64,000 nt of DNA, from positions 434,001 through 498,000 of the forward strand of contig JACKKJ010000001.1 in NCBI GenBank assembly GCA_024236495.1, written 5' to 3'. Source of the DNA: Paracoccaceae bacterium (lineage in GTDB: Bacteria > Pseudomonadota > Alphaproteobacteria > Rhodobacterales > Rhodobacteraceae). The first letter of the stretch is position 1. Every line of letters begins with the position of its first letter. The notes below the pieces were generated by a model. The model made no database searches, was not told where the DNA came from, and saw only the letters and a list, made by a program, of their open reading frames with translations. This document shows, in pieces, positions 21,289 through 29,279 of this stretch. A program made the translations under genes and the position numbers.

Positions 21289-22626
21289 ATGATGAAGGAC
21301 TGGCTTAGAAAACACCCGCAGGTGCGCACGATCCGTGTGGCCGCGGCAGACCTGAACGGACAGCCCCGCGGCAAGCGCATTCCGACGCGCTTCGCCGACA
21401 AGATCACCAGTGACGGAACCCGCTTTCCCTTCTCTGTCCTCAATCTCGACATCTGGGGCGAGGATATCGAGGACAGCCCGCTCGTCTTCGATACCGGCGA
21501 TGCCGACGGTGTCCTGCGCCCGACCGAACGTGGCTACATGCCGATGCCCTGGCTGGAGGCGCCGACCGCGCTGTTGCCGATCTGGATGTTCCGCGAGAAC
21601 GGAAAGCCCTATGAAGGCGACCCGCGCCACGCCCTTGCCCGTGTCGTCGAACGCTACAAGGCGCATGGCCTGACCCCGGTCGCGGCGATGGAGCTTGAGT
21701 TCTTCCTGATCGACGACAGCGGCAAGTCCCTTCAGGTGCCGCCCAGCCCGCGTTCGGGCAAGCGACGCAAGGCGGCCGAGATCATGTCGATCCGTGCGCT
21801 TGACGCGTTCGACACATTCTTCACCGACCTCTACGACGCCTGCGAGGAGATGGACATTCCCGCCGACACGGCGATTTCGGAATCGGGTCTTGGCCAGTTC
21901 GAAATCAACCTGATGCATCAGGAAGATGCGCTTCGCGCGGCCGACGACGCCTGGCTTTTCAAGATGCTGGTGAAGGGCCTGGCCCGACGCCACGGCTTTG
22001 CCGCCAGCTTCATGGCGAAACCCTACCCGGAATATTCGGGCAACGGGTTGCACACGCATTTCTCGGTCATCGACCGCGACGGGCGCAACATCTTTTCGAA
22101 TGGCGGGCCGGAAGGGTCGTTGAAGCTGCGTCAGGCGATCGCCGGGTGCCTTCAGGCCATGCCGGACTCAACGCTCATCTTTGCACCGCACGCCAACAGC
22201 TTTGACAGGCTCGTGCCCGAGGCCCATGCGCCAAATCAGGTTTGCTGGGCCTATGAGAACCGGACGGCGGCGATCCGCGTGCCCTCGGGGAACCCGGCCG
22301 CGCGGCGGATCGAACACCGCGTCGCGGGCGGGGATGTGAACCCCTACCTGATGCTGGCCGCGATCCTCGGCGCGGGCCTTCTGGGCATTGAGAAGGAACT
22401 GACTCCGCCGCCGCCGATCACCGGCAACGCCTATTCGATGGATCTGCCGTTGATCCATACCAACTGGGCCGACGCGATCGACGCCTTCGAGAAAAGCACG
22501 ATCATGCCGGAAATCCTTCCGGCAGAACTGATCCGCAACCTTGTGATGACGAAGCGGCAGGAACTGCACTACATTTCGGAACTGACGCCGACCGAACAGA
22601 TCGAGATCTACCTCGACACCGTGTAA
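21289..22626 (+). CDS. glutamine-synthetase-family gamma-glutamyl ligase (PuuA-like), copy 1
   Basis: A 445-residue GS-fold ligase. It carries the beta-grasp N-terminus with IRVAAADLNGQPRGKRIPTR, the metal-binding AAMELEFFLIDDSG, ISESGLGQFEINLMHQED, GNGLHTHFSVIDRDGRN and the ATP/Arg loop ENRTAAIRVPSG. This pattern matches gamma-glutamylputrescine synthetase and related amine-glutamate ligases rather than housekeeping GlnA, whose adenylylation segment is absent. The amine substrate is unknown. It is the first of two paralogues flanking an amidotransferase. Confidence 0.88.
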   Translation: MMKDWLRKHPQVRTIRVAAADLNGQPRGKRIPTRFADKITSDGTRFPFSVLNLDIWGEDIEDSPLVFDTGDADGVLRPTERGYMPMPWLEAPTALLPIWMFRENGKPYEGDPRHALARVVERYKAHGLTPVAAMELEFFLIDDSGKSLQVPPSPRSGKRRKAAEIMSIRALDAFDTFFTDLYDACEEMDIPADTAISESGLGQFEINLMHQEDALRAADDAWLFKMLVKGLARRHGFAASFMAKPYPEYSGNGLHTHFSVIDRDGRNIFSNGGPEGSLKLRQAIAGCLQAMPDSTLIFAPHANSFDRLVPEAHAPNQVCWAYENRTAAIRVPSGNPAARRIEHRVAGGDVNPYLMLAAILGAGLLGIEKELTPPPPITGNAYSMDLPLIHTNWADAIDAFEKSTIMPEILPAELIRNLVMTKRQELHYISELTPTEQIEIYLDTV

Positions 22627-22691
22627 TGCCGTCCCCCTTGCCAGGTGGCGGGGGGCGGTCTATTTTGATCAAAAGCAGCCAAGAGACAGCC

Positions 22692-23372
22692 ATGCTGATC
22701 GGCATCCTTCAGACCGGCCAGGCGCCCGAGGTCCTTCGGACCGAGATGGGCGACTACCCCGACATGTTCGTCCGCCTTCTTGCCAACCGGGGCCTGACCT
22801 TCAAGAGCTTCCATGTCGAGGGGATGGAATTTCCCAAGGACGTGCACGAATGCGACGGCTGGCTCATCACCGGATCGCGGCACGGCGCATACGAGGATCA
22901 TCCCTTCATCAGGCCGCTTGAGGATTTCATCCGCAAGGCCTTTGCCGAACGGGTGCCCGTCGTCGGGATCTGCTTTGGACACCAGATCATCGCCCAGGCC
23001 CTTGGCGGCAAGGTCGAAAAGTTCAGGGGCGGCTGGGCGGTCGGCCCGCAGGACTACGACTTCGGGACCGAGAAGGTGAACCTGAACGCCTGGCATCAGG
23101 ATCAGGTGGTCGAACGCCCCGCCGCGGCCGAGGTCGTCGGCAGCAACGCCTTTTGCGAGAACGCGGCGCTTCTTTACGGCGACCGTGCCTTCACCGTCCA
23201 GGCCCATCCCGAATACGGCAACGATTTCATCGACGGGTTGATGCGCACGCGCGGCAAGGGCCTTGTGCCCGATGCGCTGATGGAAGACGCGCGCGCCCGT
23301 TTCTCCGACCGGAATTCCTCTGCCGCGATCGCCGACCGGATCGCGGATTTCTTCAAGCAAACCCGTAACTGA
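22692..23372 (+). CDS. class I glutamine amidotransferase-like protein
   Basis: A 226-residue GATase1 protein starting at ATG 22692 (MLIGILQTGQAPEVLRTEMG). It has the catalytic triad pattern: Cys in VPVVGICFGHQIIAQALGG and His/Glu in FTVQAHPEYGNDFI. Between two gamma-glutamyl ligases, the likely role is hydrolysing a gamma-glutamyl intermediate, as PuuD does in E. coli. This protein resembles GuaA-type GATases more than PuuD, so that role is inferred. Confidence 0.85.
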   Translation: MLIGILQTGQAPEVLRTEMGDYPDMFVRLLANRGLTFKSFHVEGMEFPKDVHECDGWLITGSRHGAYEDHPFIRPLEDFIRKAFAERVPVVGICFGHQIIAQALGGKVEKFRGGWAVGPQDYDFGTEKVNLNAWHQDQVVERPAAAEVVGSNAFCENAALLYGDRAFTVQAHPEYGNDFIDGLMRTRGKGLVPDALMEDARARFSDRNSSAAIADRIADFFKQTRN

Positions 23373-23386
23373 AAAAGCGTGATCCC

Positions 23387-24745
23387 ATGTCCGACTGGAC
23401 CGAAAAACTGCCCGAAGCAGCGCGGGAATATATTGCCGGCCGCCGCCTTGACGAAGTCGAGTGCCTCGTGTCCGACCTGGCCGGCGTGGCAAAGGGCAAG
23501 GCCATGCCTGCCTCCAAGTTCGCCAAGCAGAAATTCTTTCACCTGCCGAACTCGATCTTCGCCCAGACCATCACGGGCGACTATGCCGACATGCCCGATG
23601 AAAGCGAATTCACCGAACCCGACATGGTTCTGGTGCCCGATTTCACGACGGCGACTGCCGTTCCCTGGACCGCGGACATCACACTTCAGGTGATCCACGA
23701 CGTCCTGGACCAGCAGGGGCAGCCGGTGCCGCTGGCGCCGCGCAACGTGCTCAAGCGCGTGATCGCGCTTTACGCCGCGCAGGGCTGGAAACCCATCGTC
23801 GCACCGGAGATGGAGTTCTACATCGTCGCCCGCAACATCGACCCGAACCAGCCGGTGATCCCGCCGGTCGGGCGTTCGGGCCGCCGGGTGATGGCCAACC
23901 AGGCCTATTCGATGTCGGCCGTCGACGAATACGGCAAGGTCATCGACGACATCTACGATTTCGCCGAGGCGCAAGGGCTGGAGATTGACGGGATCGTACA
24001 GGAAGGCGGCGCCGGTCAGGTCGAACTGAACCTGTCGCACGGCGACCCGGTGGTTCTGGCCGACGAGGTCTTCTACTTCAAGCGCCTGATCCGCGAAGCA
24101 GCCCTGCGCCACGACAGCTTCGCCACCTTCATGGCCAAGCCCATCGAGGGCGAACCCGGATCGGCGATGCACATCCACCAGTCGGTGGTCGATGCGAAGA
24201 CCGGCGAGAACATCTTCTGTGATGCCAATGGGCAGGAAACGCCGGAGTTCATGTATTTCATCGCCGGGATGCAGAACTATCTGCCGGCGGTGGTCGCGCT
24301 GATGGCGCCCTATGTGAACTCCTACCGCCGCTACGTTCCGGACTTCGCCGCGCCCATCAACCTTGAATGGGGTCGCGACAACCGGACCACCGGCCTGCGT
24401 GTTCCGATTTCCGAACCGCGGGCGCGGCGGATCGAGAACCGCCTGCCCGGAATGGACTGCAATCCCTATCTCGGGATGGTCGCGACCATGGTCTGCGGAT
24501 ATCTCGGGCTCATGGAAAAGAAGATGCCCCGCCCCGAGAAGGTCGGAAACGCCTATATCGATTCCGACGAACTGCCGACGACGCTGGGCGATGCGCTTGA
24601 CCTCTTCTCCGAATGCGCGCCCGTGCGCGAGGCGCTTTCGCCGGAGTTCTGCGACATCTACGAGGCGGTGAAGCGCAACGAGTACAAGGAATTCCTCCAG
24701 GTCATCAGCCCGTGGGAACGCGAACACCTGCTTTTGAACGTATGA
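23387..24745 (+). CDS. glutamine-synthetase-family gamma-glutamyl ligase (PuuA-like), copy 2
   Basis: A 452-residue ligase related to but clearly diverged from copy 1. It has VSDLAGVAKGKAMPASKFAK, IVAPEMEFYIVARNIDPN, VQEGGAGQVELNLSHGDP, GSAMHIHQSVVDAKTGEN and GRDNRTTGLRVPISEPRARR. The LAG.ARGK-like N-terminus is typical of gamma-glutamylpolyamine synthetases. Its stop overlaps the ATG of the FAD oxidase gene (ATGA), so ligase and oxidase are coupled, as expected for a ligase-oxidase pathway. Confidence 0.9.
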   Translation: MSDWTEKLPEAAREYIAGRRLDEVECLVSDLAGVAKGKAMPASKFAKQKFFHLPNSIFAQTITGDYADMPDESEFTEPDMVLVPDFTTATAVPWTADITLQVIHDVLDQQGQPVPLAPRNVLKRVIALYAAQGWKPIVAPEMEFYIVARNIDPNQPVIPPVGRSGRRVMANQAYSMSAVDEYGKVIDDIYDFAEAQGLEIDGIVQEGGAGQVELNLSHGDPVVLADEVFYFKRLIREAALRHDSFATFMAKPIEGEPGSAMHIHQSVVDAKTGENIFCDANGQETPEFMYFIAGMQNYLPAVVALMAPYVNSYRRYVPDFAAPINLEWGRDNRTTGLRVPISEPRARRIENRLPGMDCNPYLGMVATMVCGYLGLMEKKMPRPEKVGNAYIDSDELPTTLGDALDLFSECAPVREALSPEFCDIYEAVKRNEYKEFLQVISPWEREHLLLNV

Positions 24746-26043
24746 ACCTGCTCTTCGCGAACGACCGCCGGGGGGAATACCCCCGAAGCTACTATGCCGC
24801 AACGGCTGCACCGATCGACCGGTTCGCCGCGCTGAGGGGTGCGGCTCAGGCCGATGTCTGCGTGATCGGCGCGGGCTTCACGGGGCTTTCGGCGGCGCTG
24901 CATCTGGCCGAGGCGGGGCACTCCGTCATCGTGCTGGAGGCGCACAGGGTGGGCTTTGGCGCATCGGGGCGCAACGGTGGTCAGGTCGGCAGCGGGCAGC
25001 GCCTGGAACAGGACGCGCTGGAACGGATGTACGGGCTTGATACCGCCCGCAGGCTCTGGTCCTTCGCAGAGGAATCCAAGCAGCTCCTGCGCGACCTGAT
25101 CGTCGCGCACGACATGCCCTGCACCTTCAAGCCCGGCATCGCGCATGCCTGCTGGCACGAAAGCGAGGTGCGCCATTCGCACGACTACGCCGAAAAACTG
25201 TCGCGCGATTACGGCTATGACCAGGTCGAACCCCTGGACGCGGAGGCGCTTGCGGCCATCATCCCCTCGGGCGTCTACAAGGGCGGCGACATCGACCGCG
25301 GCGCAGGCCATGTCCATCCTCTGAATTTCGCCATCGGCCTGGCGCGGGCGGCGGTCGCGAAGGGCGCCCGCATCCACGAGGACAGCCTTGTCACCCGCGT
25401 CATCCCCGGCCCTCGCCCCGTGGTCGAGACAGAGACCGGCAGCGTCACCTGCGGCCATGTTGTTCTGGCCTGCAACGGCTATCTTGGCGGGCTGGACGGC
25501 AAGGTTGCCGCGCGCGTCATGCCGATCAACAACTTCGTCATCGCGACCGAACCCCTTGGCGATCGCGCGGCAAAGGTACTGGCGCAGGACGTCGCCGCCT
25601 GCGACACGAAATTCGTCGTGAACTACTGGCGCCTCTCGGACGACAGGCGGCTTCTGTTCGGCGGTGGCGAAAGCTATGGCTACCGCTTTCCCGACGTGAT
25701 CAAGACGGTGCGCGCACCGATGCTGAAGGTCTATCCGGAGCTCGCGGATGTGAAGATCGACCATGCCTGGGGCGGTACGCTGGCGATCACGATGAACCGG
25801 ATGCCCTGTTTCCTCAGGCCCGCCGAAAACGTGCTGTCGGCGTCGGGGTATTCTGGCCACGGCGTCGCGCTGGCGACCTTTGCCGGCAAGATCATGGCCG
25901 AGGCGATCGGGGGCCAAAGCGGGCGTTTCGACGTGCTGTCGGGCCTGAACCTGCCACGCTTCCCCGGCGGACCGGCGATGCGCTGGCCGCTTCTGGTGCT
26001 TGCGATGACATGGTTTTCCCTGCGCGACCGGCTCGGGATATGA
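24742..26043 (+). CDS. FAD-dependent amine oxidase (DAO family, PuuB-like)
   Basis: A 433-residue flavoprotein. The N-terminal WERP... region is represented by RSYYAATAAPIDRFAALRGA, followed by the FAD-binding VCVIGAGFTGLSAALHLAEA and the substrate-domain GFGASGRNGGQVGSGQRLEQ. The C-terminal FAD contact is VLSASGYSGHGVALATFAGK. It is of gamma-glutamylputrescine oxidase type, which deaminates a gamma-glutamylated amine to the aldehyde. No aldehyde dehydrogenase follows; the block ends here at a terminator. Confidence 0.9.
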   Translation: MNLLFANDRRGEYPRSYYAATAAPIDRFAALRGAAQADVCVIGAGFTGLSAALHLAEAGHSVIVLEAHRVGFGASGRNGGQVGSGQRLEQDALERMYGLDTARRLWSFAEESKQLLRDLIVAHDMPCTFKPGIAHACWHESEVRHSHDYAEKLSRDYGYDQVEPLDAEALAAIIPSGVYKGGDIDRGAGHVHPLNFAIGLARAAVAKGARIHEDSLVTRVIPGPRPVVETETGSVTCGHVVLACNGYLGGLDGKVAARVMPINNFVIATEPLGDRAAKVLAQDVAACDTKFVVNYWRLSDDRRLLFGGGESYGYRFPDVIKTVRAPMLKVYPELADVKIDHAWGGTLAITMNRMPCFLRPAENVLSASGYSGHGVALATFAGKIMAEAIGGQSGRFDVLSGLNLPRFPGGPAMRWPLLVLAMTWFSLRDRLGI

Positions 26044-26067
26044 AAAGGGCCCCCTGAGGGGGCCTTT
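26044..26067 (+). terminator. hairpin terminator between the oxidase gene and phaR
   Basis: A stem AAGGGCCCCC / GGGGGCCTTT with a TGA loop begins right after the oxidase stop and ends just before the phaR stop codon (26069-26071). The flanking A and T runs make it usable from both directions by the two convergent genes. Confidence 0.75.
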
Positions 26068-26068
26068 C

Positions 26069-26635
26069 CTAAAGCTTCGACAGCTTGTCCTGCAGCTCCG
26101 CCAGCTGCTTCTTGATGGCCGCCAGGTCTTCGTCCTCGCGCGCCTTCGGCTTTGCCTTGGCTGGCTTTTCCTCGGCCTCGGTCGCCTCGCCGCCGCCCCA
26201 ACCGCCCATGACGGACTTCAGGAAGGCCTGCTGCTGGCGCTGCAAGGCATCGAACCCCGGCATGGAGGCCATGGGATTCGGAAACTGGCTCATGTTCTCC
26301 ATCATCTTGGACTGGCCTTCGCGCAGCATCTCGAAAGAGGCGGCCAGAAATTGCGGGACGACACTTTGCGCGCTGGTCGCATAGCTGCGCACCAGATCCG
26401 TCAGCACGTCGATCGGAAGGACGTTCTCGCCACGGCTTTCATGTTCGGCGATGATCTGCAGCAGATACTGCCGCGTCAGGTCGTCCCCGGTCTTCAGATC
26501 GATGATCTGCACCTCGCGCCCCTCGCGGATGAACGCGGCAATGTCTTCCAGCGTGACGTAGTCGCTGGTCTCGGTGTTGTAGAGCCGCCGGCTGGCATAG
26601 CGCTTGATCAACAGCGGCTTGGCGTCTTCGGCCAT
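26069..26635 (-). CDS. phaR: polyhydroxyalkanoate synthesis repressor PhaR
   Basis: A 188-residue regulator. The conserved N-terminal DNA-binding domain has LLIKRYASRRLYNTETSDYV, TLEDIAAFIREGREVQIIDL and GDDLTRQYLLQIIAEHES, the PHB/PHA accumulation regulator signature, followed by a Gln/Met-rich region and a charged coiled-coil tail. By family knowledge it represses phasin and synthesis genes and is released by binding nascent PHB granules. The start is 26635, with GGGAGGACGAG upstream. Exact PhaR-type operators occur in front of phaP and phaC. Confidence 0.94.
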   Translation of the reverse strand: MAEDAKPLLIKRYASRRLYNTETSDYVTLEDIAAFIREGREVQIIDLKTGDDLTRQYLLQIIAEHESRGENVLPIDVLTDLVRSYATSAQSVVPQFLAASFEMLREGQSKMMENMSQFPNPMASMPGFDALQRQQQAFLKSVMGGWGGGEATEAEEKPAKAKPKAREDEDLAAIKKQLAELQDKLSKL

Positions 26636-26741
26636 CTCGTCCTCCCAACGGGTCGTTATGTCGCGCTGCGGCGAGATTAAGGCGCGGTGCAGAAAAAACA
26701 ACAACAACCGATACGGAAGCGCGATGCTGCAGGTGCGAAAG

Positions 26742-26769
26742 AAAAAAGGCGGGTCCCTTCGGACCCGCC
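26742..26769 (-). terminator. rho-independent terminator of phaP
   Basis: Read on the minus strand, a perfect 9-bp stem (arms 26761-26769 and 26748-26756) with a four-base GAAG loop is followed by six T residues (26747-26742). It lies 38 bases after the phaP stop and before phaR. Confidence 0.9.
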
Positions 26770-26806
26770 CATCGACCAACGATCAGGGAGGAGATGGATC
26801 GTCAGA

Positions 26807-27268
26807 TTACTTCGCAGCGGCGGTCGCGGCAGTCGCGGCCTTCTTCGCGGCGGTCTGCACGTCGGCGGTCGCCTTCTTGACGGCAGCGGTGGCTTCTTCG
26901 GAGAAGTCCTTGCCGGCGGCGAGCATCAGTTCGACGGTTTCGGTCTGGGCTTTCTTCGCGACTTCGGCGAAGGCGGCCAGGTTTTCCGCGGCCAGTTCAG
27001 CCGAAGCAGAGGCGAAATCGCTCAGCGCTTTGGAATAGTCGGTCGGTTCGGCTTTCGCTTTCGACAGTTCGCCGAACTTCGCGATCGCTTCCTTGGCCCA
27101 CTTGGAGGAGATGTCGTTCGACTTCTCGGCGGCCTCAAGGGCGACCTTCGTCATCTTCTCGCTCAGAACGGTGGAGTTCTTGTAGGCGTCTTTCATGGCG
27201 GCGGTGTCAACCGGGAACGCGGCGACCATGTCCTGGAGGACTTTCGAAAAATCTTGCGGCTTCGTCAT
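26807..27268 (-). CDS. phaP: phasin (PHA granule surface protein)
   Basis: A 153-residue amphipathic, almost entirely helical protein (MTKPQDFSKVLQDMVAAFPV; STVLSEKMTKVALEAAEKSN; FAEVAKKAQTETVELMLAAG) with a Lys/Ala-rich tail (AAKKAATAATAAAK). It matches PhaP phasins, which coat PHB granules and limit their size. It has its own promoter with a PhaR-type operator inside the promoter spacer and its own terminator, so it is a strongly and separately controlled unit. Confidence 0.93.
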   Translation of the reverse strand: MTKPQDFSKVLQDMVAAFPVDTAAMKDAYKNSTVLSEKMTKVALEAAEKSNDISSKWAKEAIAKFGELSKAKAEPTDYSKALSDFASASAELAAENLAAFAEVAKKAQTETVELMLAAGKDFSEEATAAVKKATADVQTAAKKAATAATAAAK

Positions 27269-27313
27269 GGCGGATACTCCATATGCGACGGGGTTTCATT
27301 CGCTTCTGGAGCC

Positions 27314-27342
27314 TAGATACATGCTGCGTCGCAGCATTTCAA
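27314..27342 (-). promoter_or_regulatory. phaP promoter with operator in the spacer
   Basis: On the minus strand TTGAAA (27342-27337), 17 bases and TATCTA (27319-27314) form a good sigma-70-like promoter, 46 bases upstream of the phaP ATG. The 17-base spacer is almost entirely filled by the palindrome ATGCTGC-GTC-GCAGCAT, so repressor binding should exclude RNA polymerase. Confidence 0.75.
27321..27337. promoter_or_regulatory. PhaR-type operator 1 (phaP)
   Basis: A perfect palindrome with 7-bp arms (ATGCTGC / GCAGCAT) around GTC, containing CTGC-N3-GCAG. This is the consensus I recall for PhaR of Rhodobacter sphaeroides. It lies inside the phaP promoter spacer. Confidence 0.78.
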
Positions 27343-27351
27343 GTCTTTTTG

Positions 27352-27362
27352 CTGCACCGCAG
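27352..27362. promoter_or_regulatory. PhaR-type operator 2 (upstream of phaP)
   Basis: A second exact CTGC-ACC-GCAG site, centred 28 bp from operator 1 and just upstream of the -35 element of phaP. Paired sites suggest cooperative repression. The consensus is from the PhaR literature as I recall it; occupancy here is inferred. Confidence 0.7.
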
Positions 27363-27381
27363 AAAAAATATTGCAAGGGCG

Positions 27382-29175
27382 TTACGGTGCGGGCGTCTCG
27401 GCGACATAGGTGCCCGGCGCCGGCGCCAACACCTTGTGACGCGAATCGCCCAGCGGCCGCGCCGGAACCATTCGGCCCGACTTGCCCGACAGCCAGTCTC
27501 GCCAGCGCGGCCACCAGCTACCCTTGTGATAGCCCGCGCCCTCCTTCCATTCCTCGGCGCTGCGCATCGGGCCCTCGTTGGTGTAGTGCCCGTACTTGTC
27601 CTTGCCTGGCGGGTTCACGATCCCGGCGATGTGGCCGCTTTCGGACAGGATAAAGGTCTTCTGCCGCGACCCGAACTGCCGGAACCCGTTGAAGGACGAC
27701 TTCCAGGGCGCGATGTGGTCGGTCTCGCAGGCGATGGCACAGACAGGCACCCTTACGTCCTTCACGCTGACCCTTTCGCCGCAAATGTCGAAACCCGGCT
27801 CGATCAGACGGTTCTGCTGGCAAAGCTGGCGCAGGTATTCCACGCACATCCGCCCCGGAAGGTTCGTGCCGTCGCCGTTCCAGTAGAGAAGATCGAAGGC
27901 AGGCGGCGCCTCGCCCAGCATGTAGCTGCGGATCGCAGGCGAATAGACAAGGTCGTTCGCCCGCAGGAACGAGAAGGTCCGCGACATGAAGAACTTGTCG
28001 AGATAACCGTCACGCTTCACCGTTTCCTCGATTCCGTCGACGAAGTCGTCGTCCAGGAACACGCCGATCTCCCCCGGATCGGAGAAATCGGTAAGCGTGG
28101 TGAAGAAGGTCGCCGCATTGACCGACTTGTCGCCACGCTTCTGCATCAGCCCCAGGGTCGCCGTCAGTGTGGTTCCCGCGATGCAATAGCCGACCGCATT
28201 CACCTTGTCGGTTCCGGCGATCTGTTTCACCTGCTCGATCGCCGCCAGATACCCGTCCTCGACATAGTCATCCATGCCAACCGCCGCATAGGATGCATCG
28301 GGATTCTTCCAGCTCACGACAAAGAGCGTGAAACCCTGGTCGACGATCCACTTGATCAGGCTGTTGGCGGGCTTCAGGTCAAGGATGTAGAACTTGTTGA
28401 TCCACGGTGGGAAGATCAGAAGCGGGATATTGTGGACCGTTTCCGTCGTCGGCTTGTACTGGATCAGTTCCAGCATCCGGTTGCGGTAGACCACAGCGCC
28501 TTCGGTCGTTCCGATATTCACCCCAAGCGTAAAGGCCTCGCGGTCCGCCAGCGTGACCAGCAGGTCGCCCCGATTCGCCTCAACGTCGCGGACCAGGTTC
28601 TCAAGCCCTTTCACGAGGCTTTCGCCCTCGGTCGCGACGGCGCGTTCCAGCGCATCGGGGTTTGTCGCCAGAAAGTTGGTCGGCGCCAGCATGTCGATGA
28701 TCTGCCGGGTGAAGTAGCCGACGCGGCGCTTGTCGCCCGGCTCAAGCCCTTCGAGACCCTCTACGGCCTGCTCCATCGCCGCGACATTGGTCTGGTACTG
28801 GCGCTTGATGAAATTGAAGTAGGGATTGCTGTCCCAAAGCGGGTTCGAGAAACGCCGGTCCTTCGGCCCAGGGTCGGCCTCGGTCTCGACCGGCTGGCCC
28901 GCCAGGGCCTTCTGCATCTCGACATAGTGTTCCAGCGACTTGCCCCAGAACGCCACCTGCTGTTCCAGAAGCCGCGCGGGATTTGTCATCGCCTCGGACA
29001 GGAAGGCGGTCATCGCCTTGCCGTAAAGTTCCTGTCCAGGGGCATCCAGCGCCGGCGTATGACCCTTCTTCTGCTGCAGCGCCGCAATCAACCGTTGCGT
29101 CAATTCCTCGATTCTCGCAAGATTTGCGCTGAACCGTTCCAGGTTGCGGGAAGAATCAGTAACGTCTGTTGTCAT
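27382..29175 (-). CDS. phaC: class I poly(R)-hydroxyalkanoic acid synthase
   Basis: A protein of about 597 residues polymerising (R)-3-hydroxybutyryl-CoA into PHB at the granule surface. An N-terminal domain (SNPLWDSNPYFNFIKRQYQT) precedes an alpha/beta-hydrolase catalytic domain with the lipase-like box GYCIAG carrying the nucleophilic Cys, about residue 331. Further hallmarks are FPPWINKFYILDLKPANSLI, the Asp region CETDHIAPWKSS and the His in LSESGHIAGIVNPP. The ATG at 29175 gives better spacing from AGGAGG than the in-frame ATG at 29184. It is divergent from phaZ. Confidence 0.95.
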   Translation of the reverse strand: MTTDVTDSSRNLERFSANLARIEELTQRLIAALQQKKGHTPALDAPGQELYGKAMTAFLSEAMTNPARLLEQQVAFWGKSLEHYVEMQKALAGQPVETEADPGPKDRRFSNPLWDSNPYFNFIKRQYQTNVAAMEQAVEGLEGLEPGDKRRVGYFTRQIIDMLAPTNFLATNPDALERAVATEGESLVKGLENLVRDVEANRGDLLVTLADREAFTLGVNIGTTEGAVVYRNRMLELIQYKPTTETVHNIPLLIFPPWINKFYILDLKPANSLIKWIVDQGFTLFVVSWKNPDASYAAVGMDDYVEDGYLAAIEQVKQIAGTDKVNAVGYCIAGTTLTATLGLMQKRGDKSVNAATFFTTLTDFSDPGEIGVFLDDDFVDGIEETVKRDGYLDKFFMSRTFSFLRANDLVYSPAIRSYMLGEAPPAFDLLYWNGDGTNLPGRMCVEYLRQLCQQNRLIEPGFDICGERVSVKDVRVPVCAIACETDHIAPWKSSFNGFRQFGSRQKTFILSESGHIAGIVNPPGKDKYGHYTNEGPMRSAEEWKEGAGYHKGSWWPRWRDWLSGKSGRMVPARPLGDSRHKVLAPAPGTYVAETPAP

Positions 29176-29200
29176 CCCGATCATTCCCTCCTAATCTTTC

Positions 29201-29211
29201 CTGCACTGCAG
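29201..29211. promoter_or_regulatory. PhaR-type operator 3 (phaC-phaZ intergenic)
   Basis: An exact CTGC-ACT-GCAG site 26 bases upstream of the phaC ATG. On the minus strand it adjoins a weak TTTCAC-N17-TATGCT promoter-like pair whose -10 overlaps the operator. It could also affect the divergent phaZ. Confidence 0.68.
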
Positions 29212-29279
29212 CATAGCCGCGCCCGCTGGGTGGTGAAAGCAATGATTTCTGTCGGGGGCACCCCGCCGAAGGAGACACG

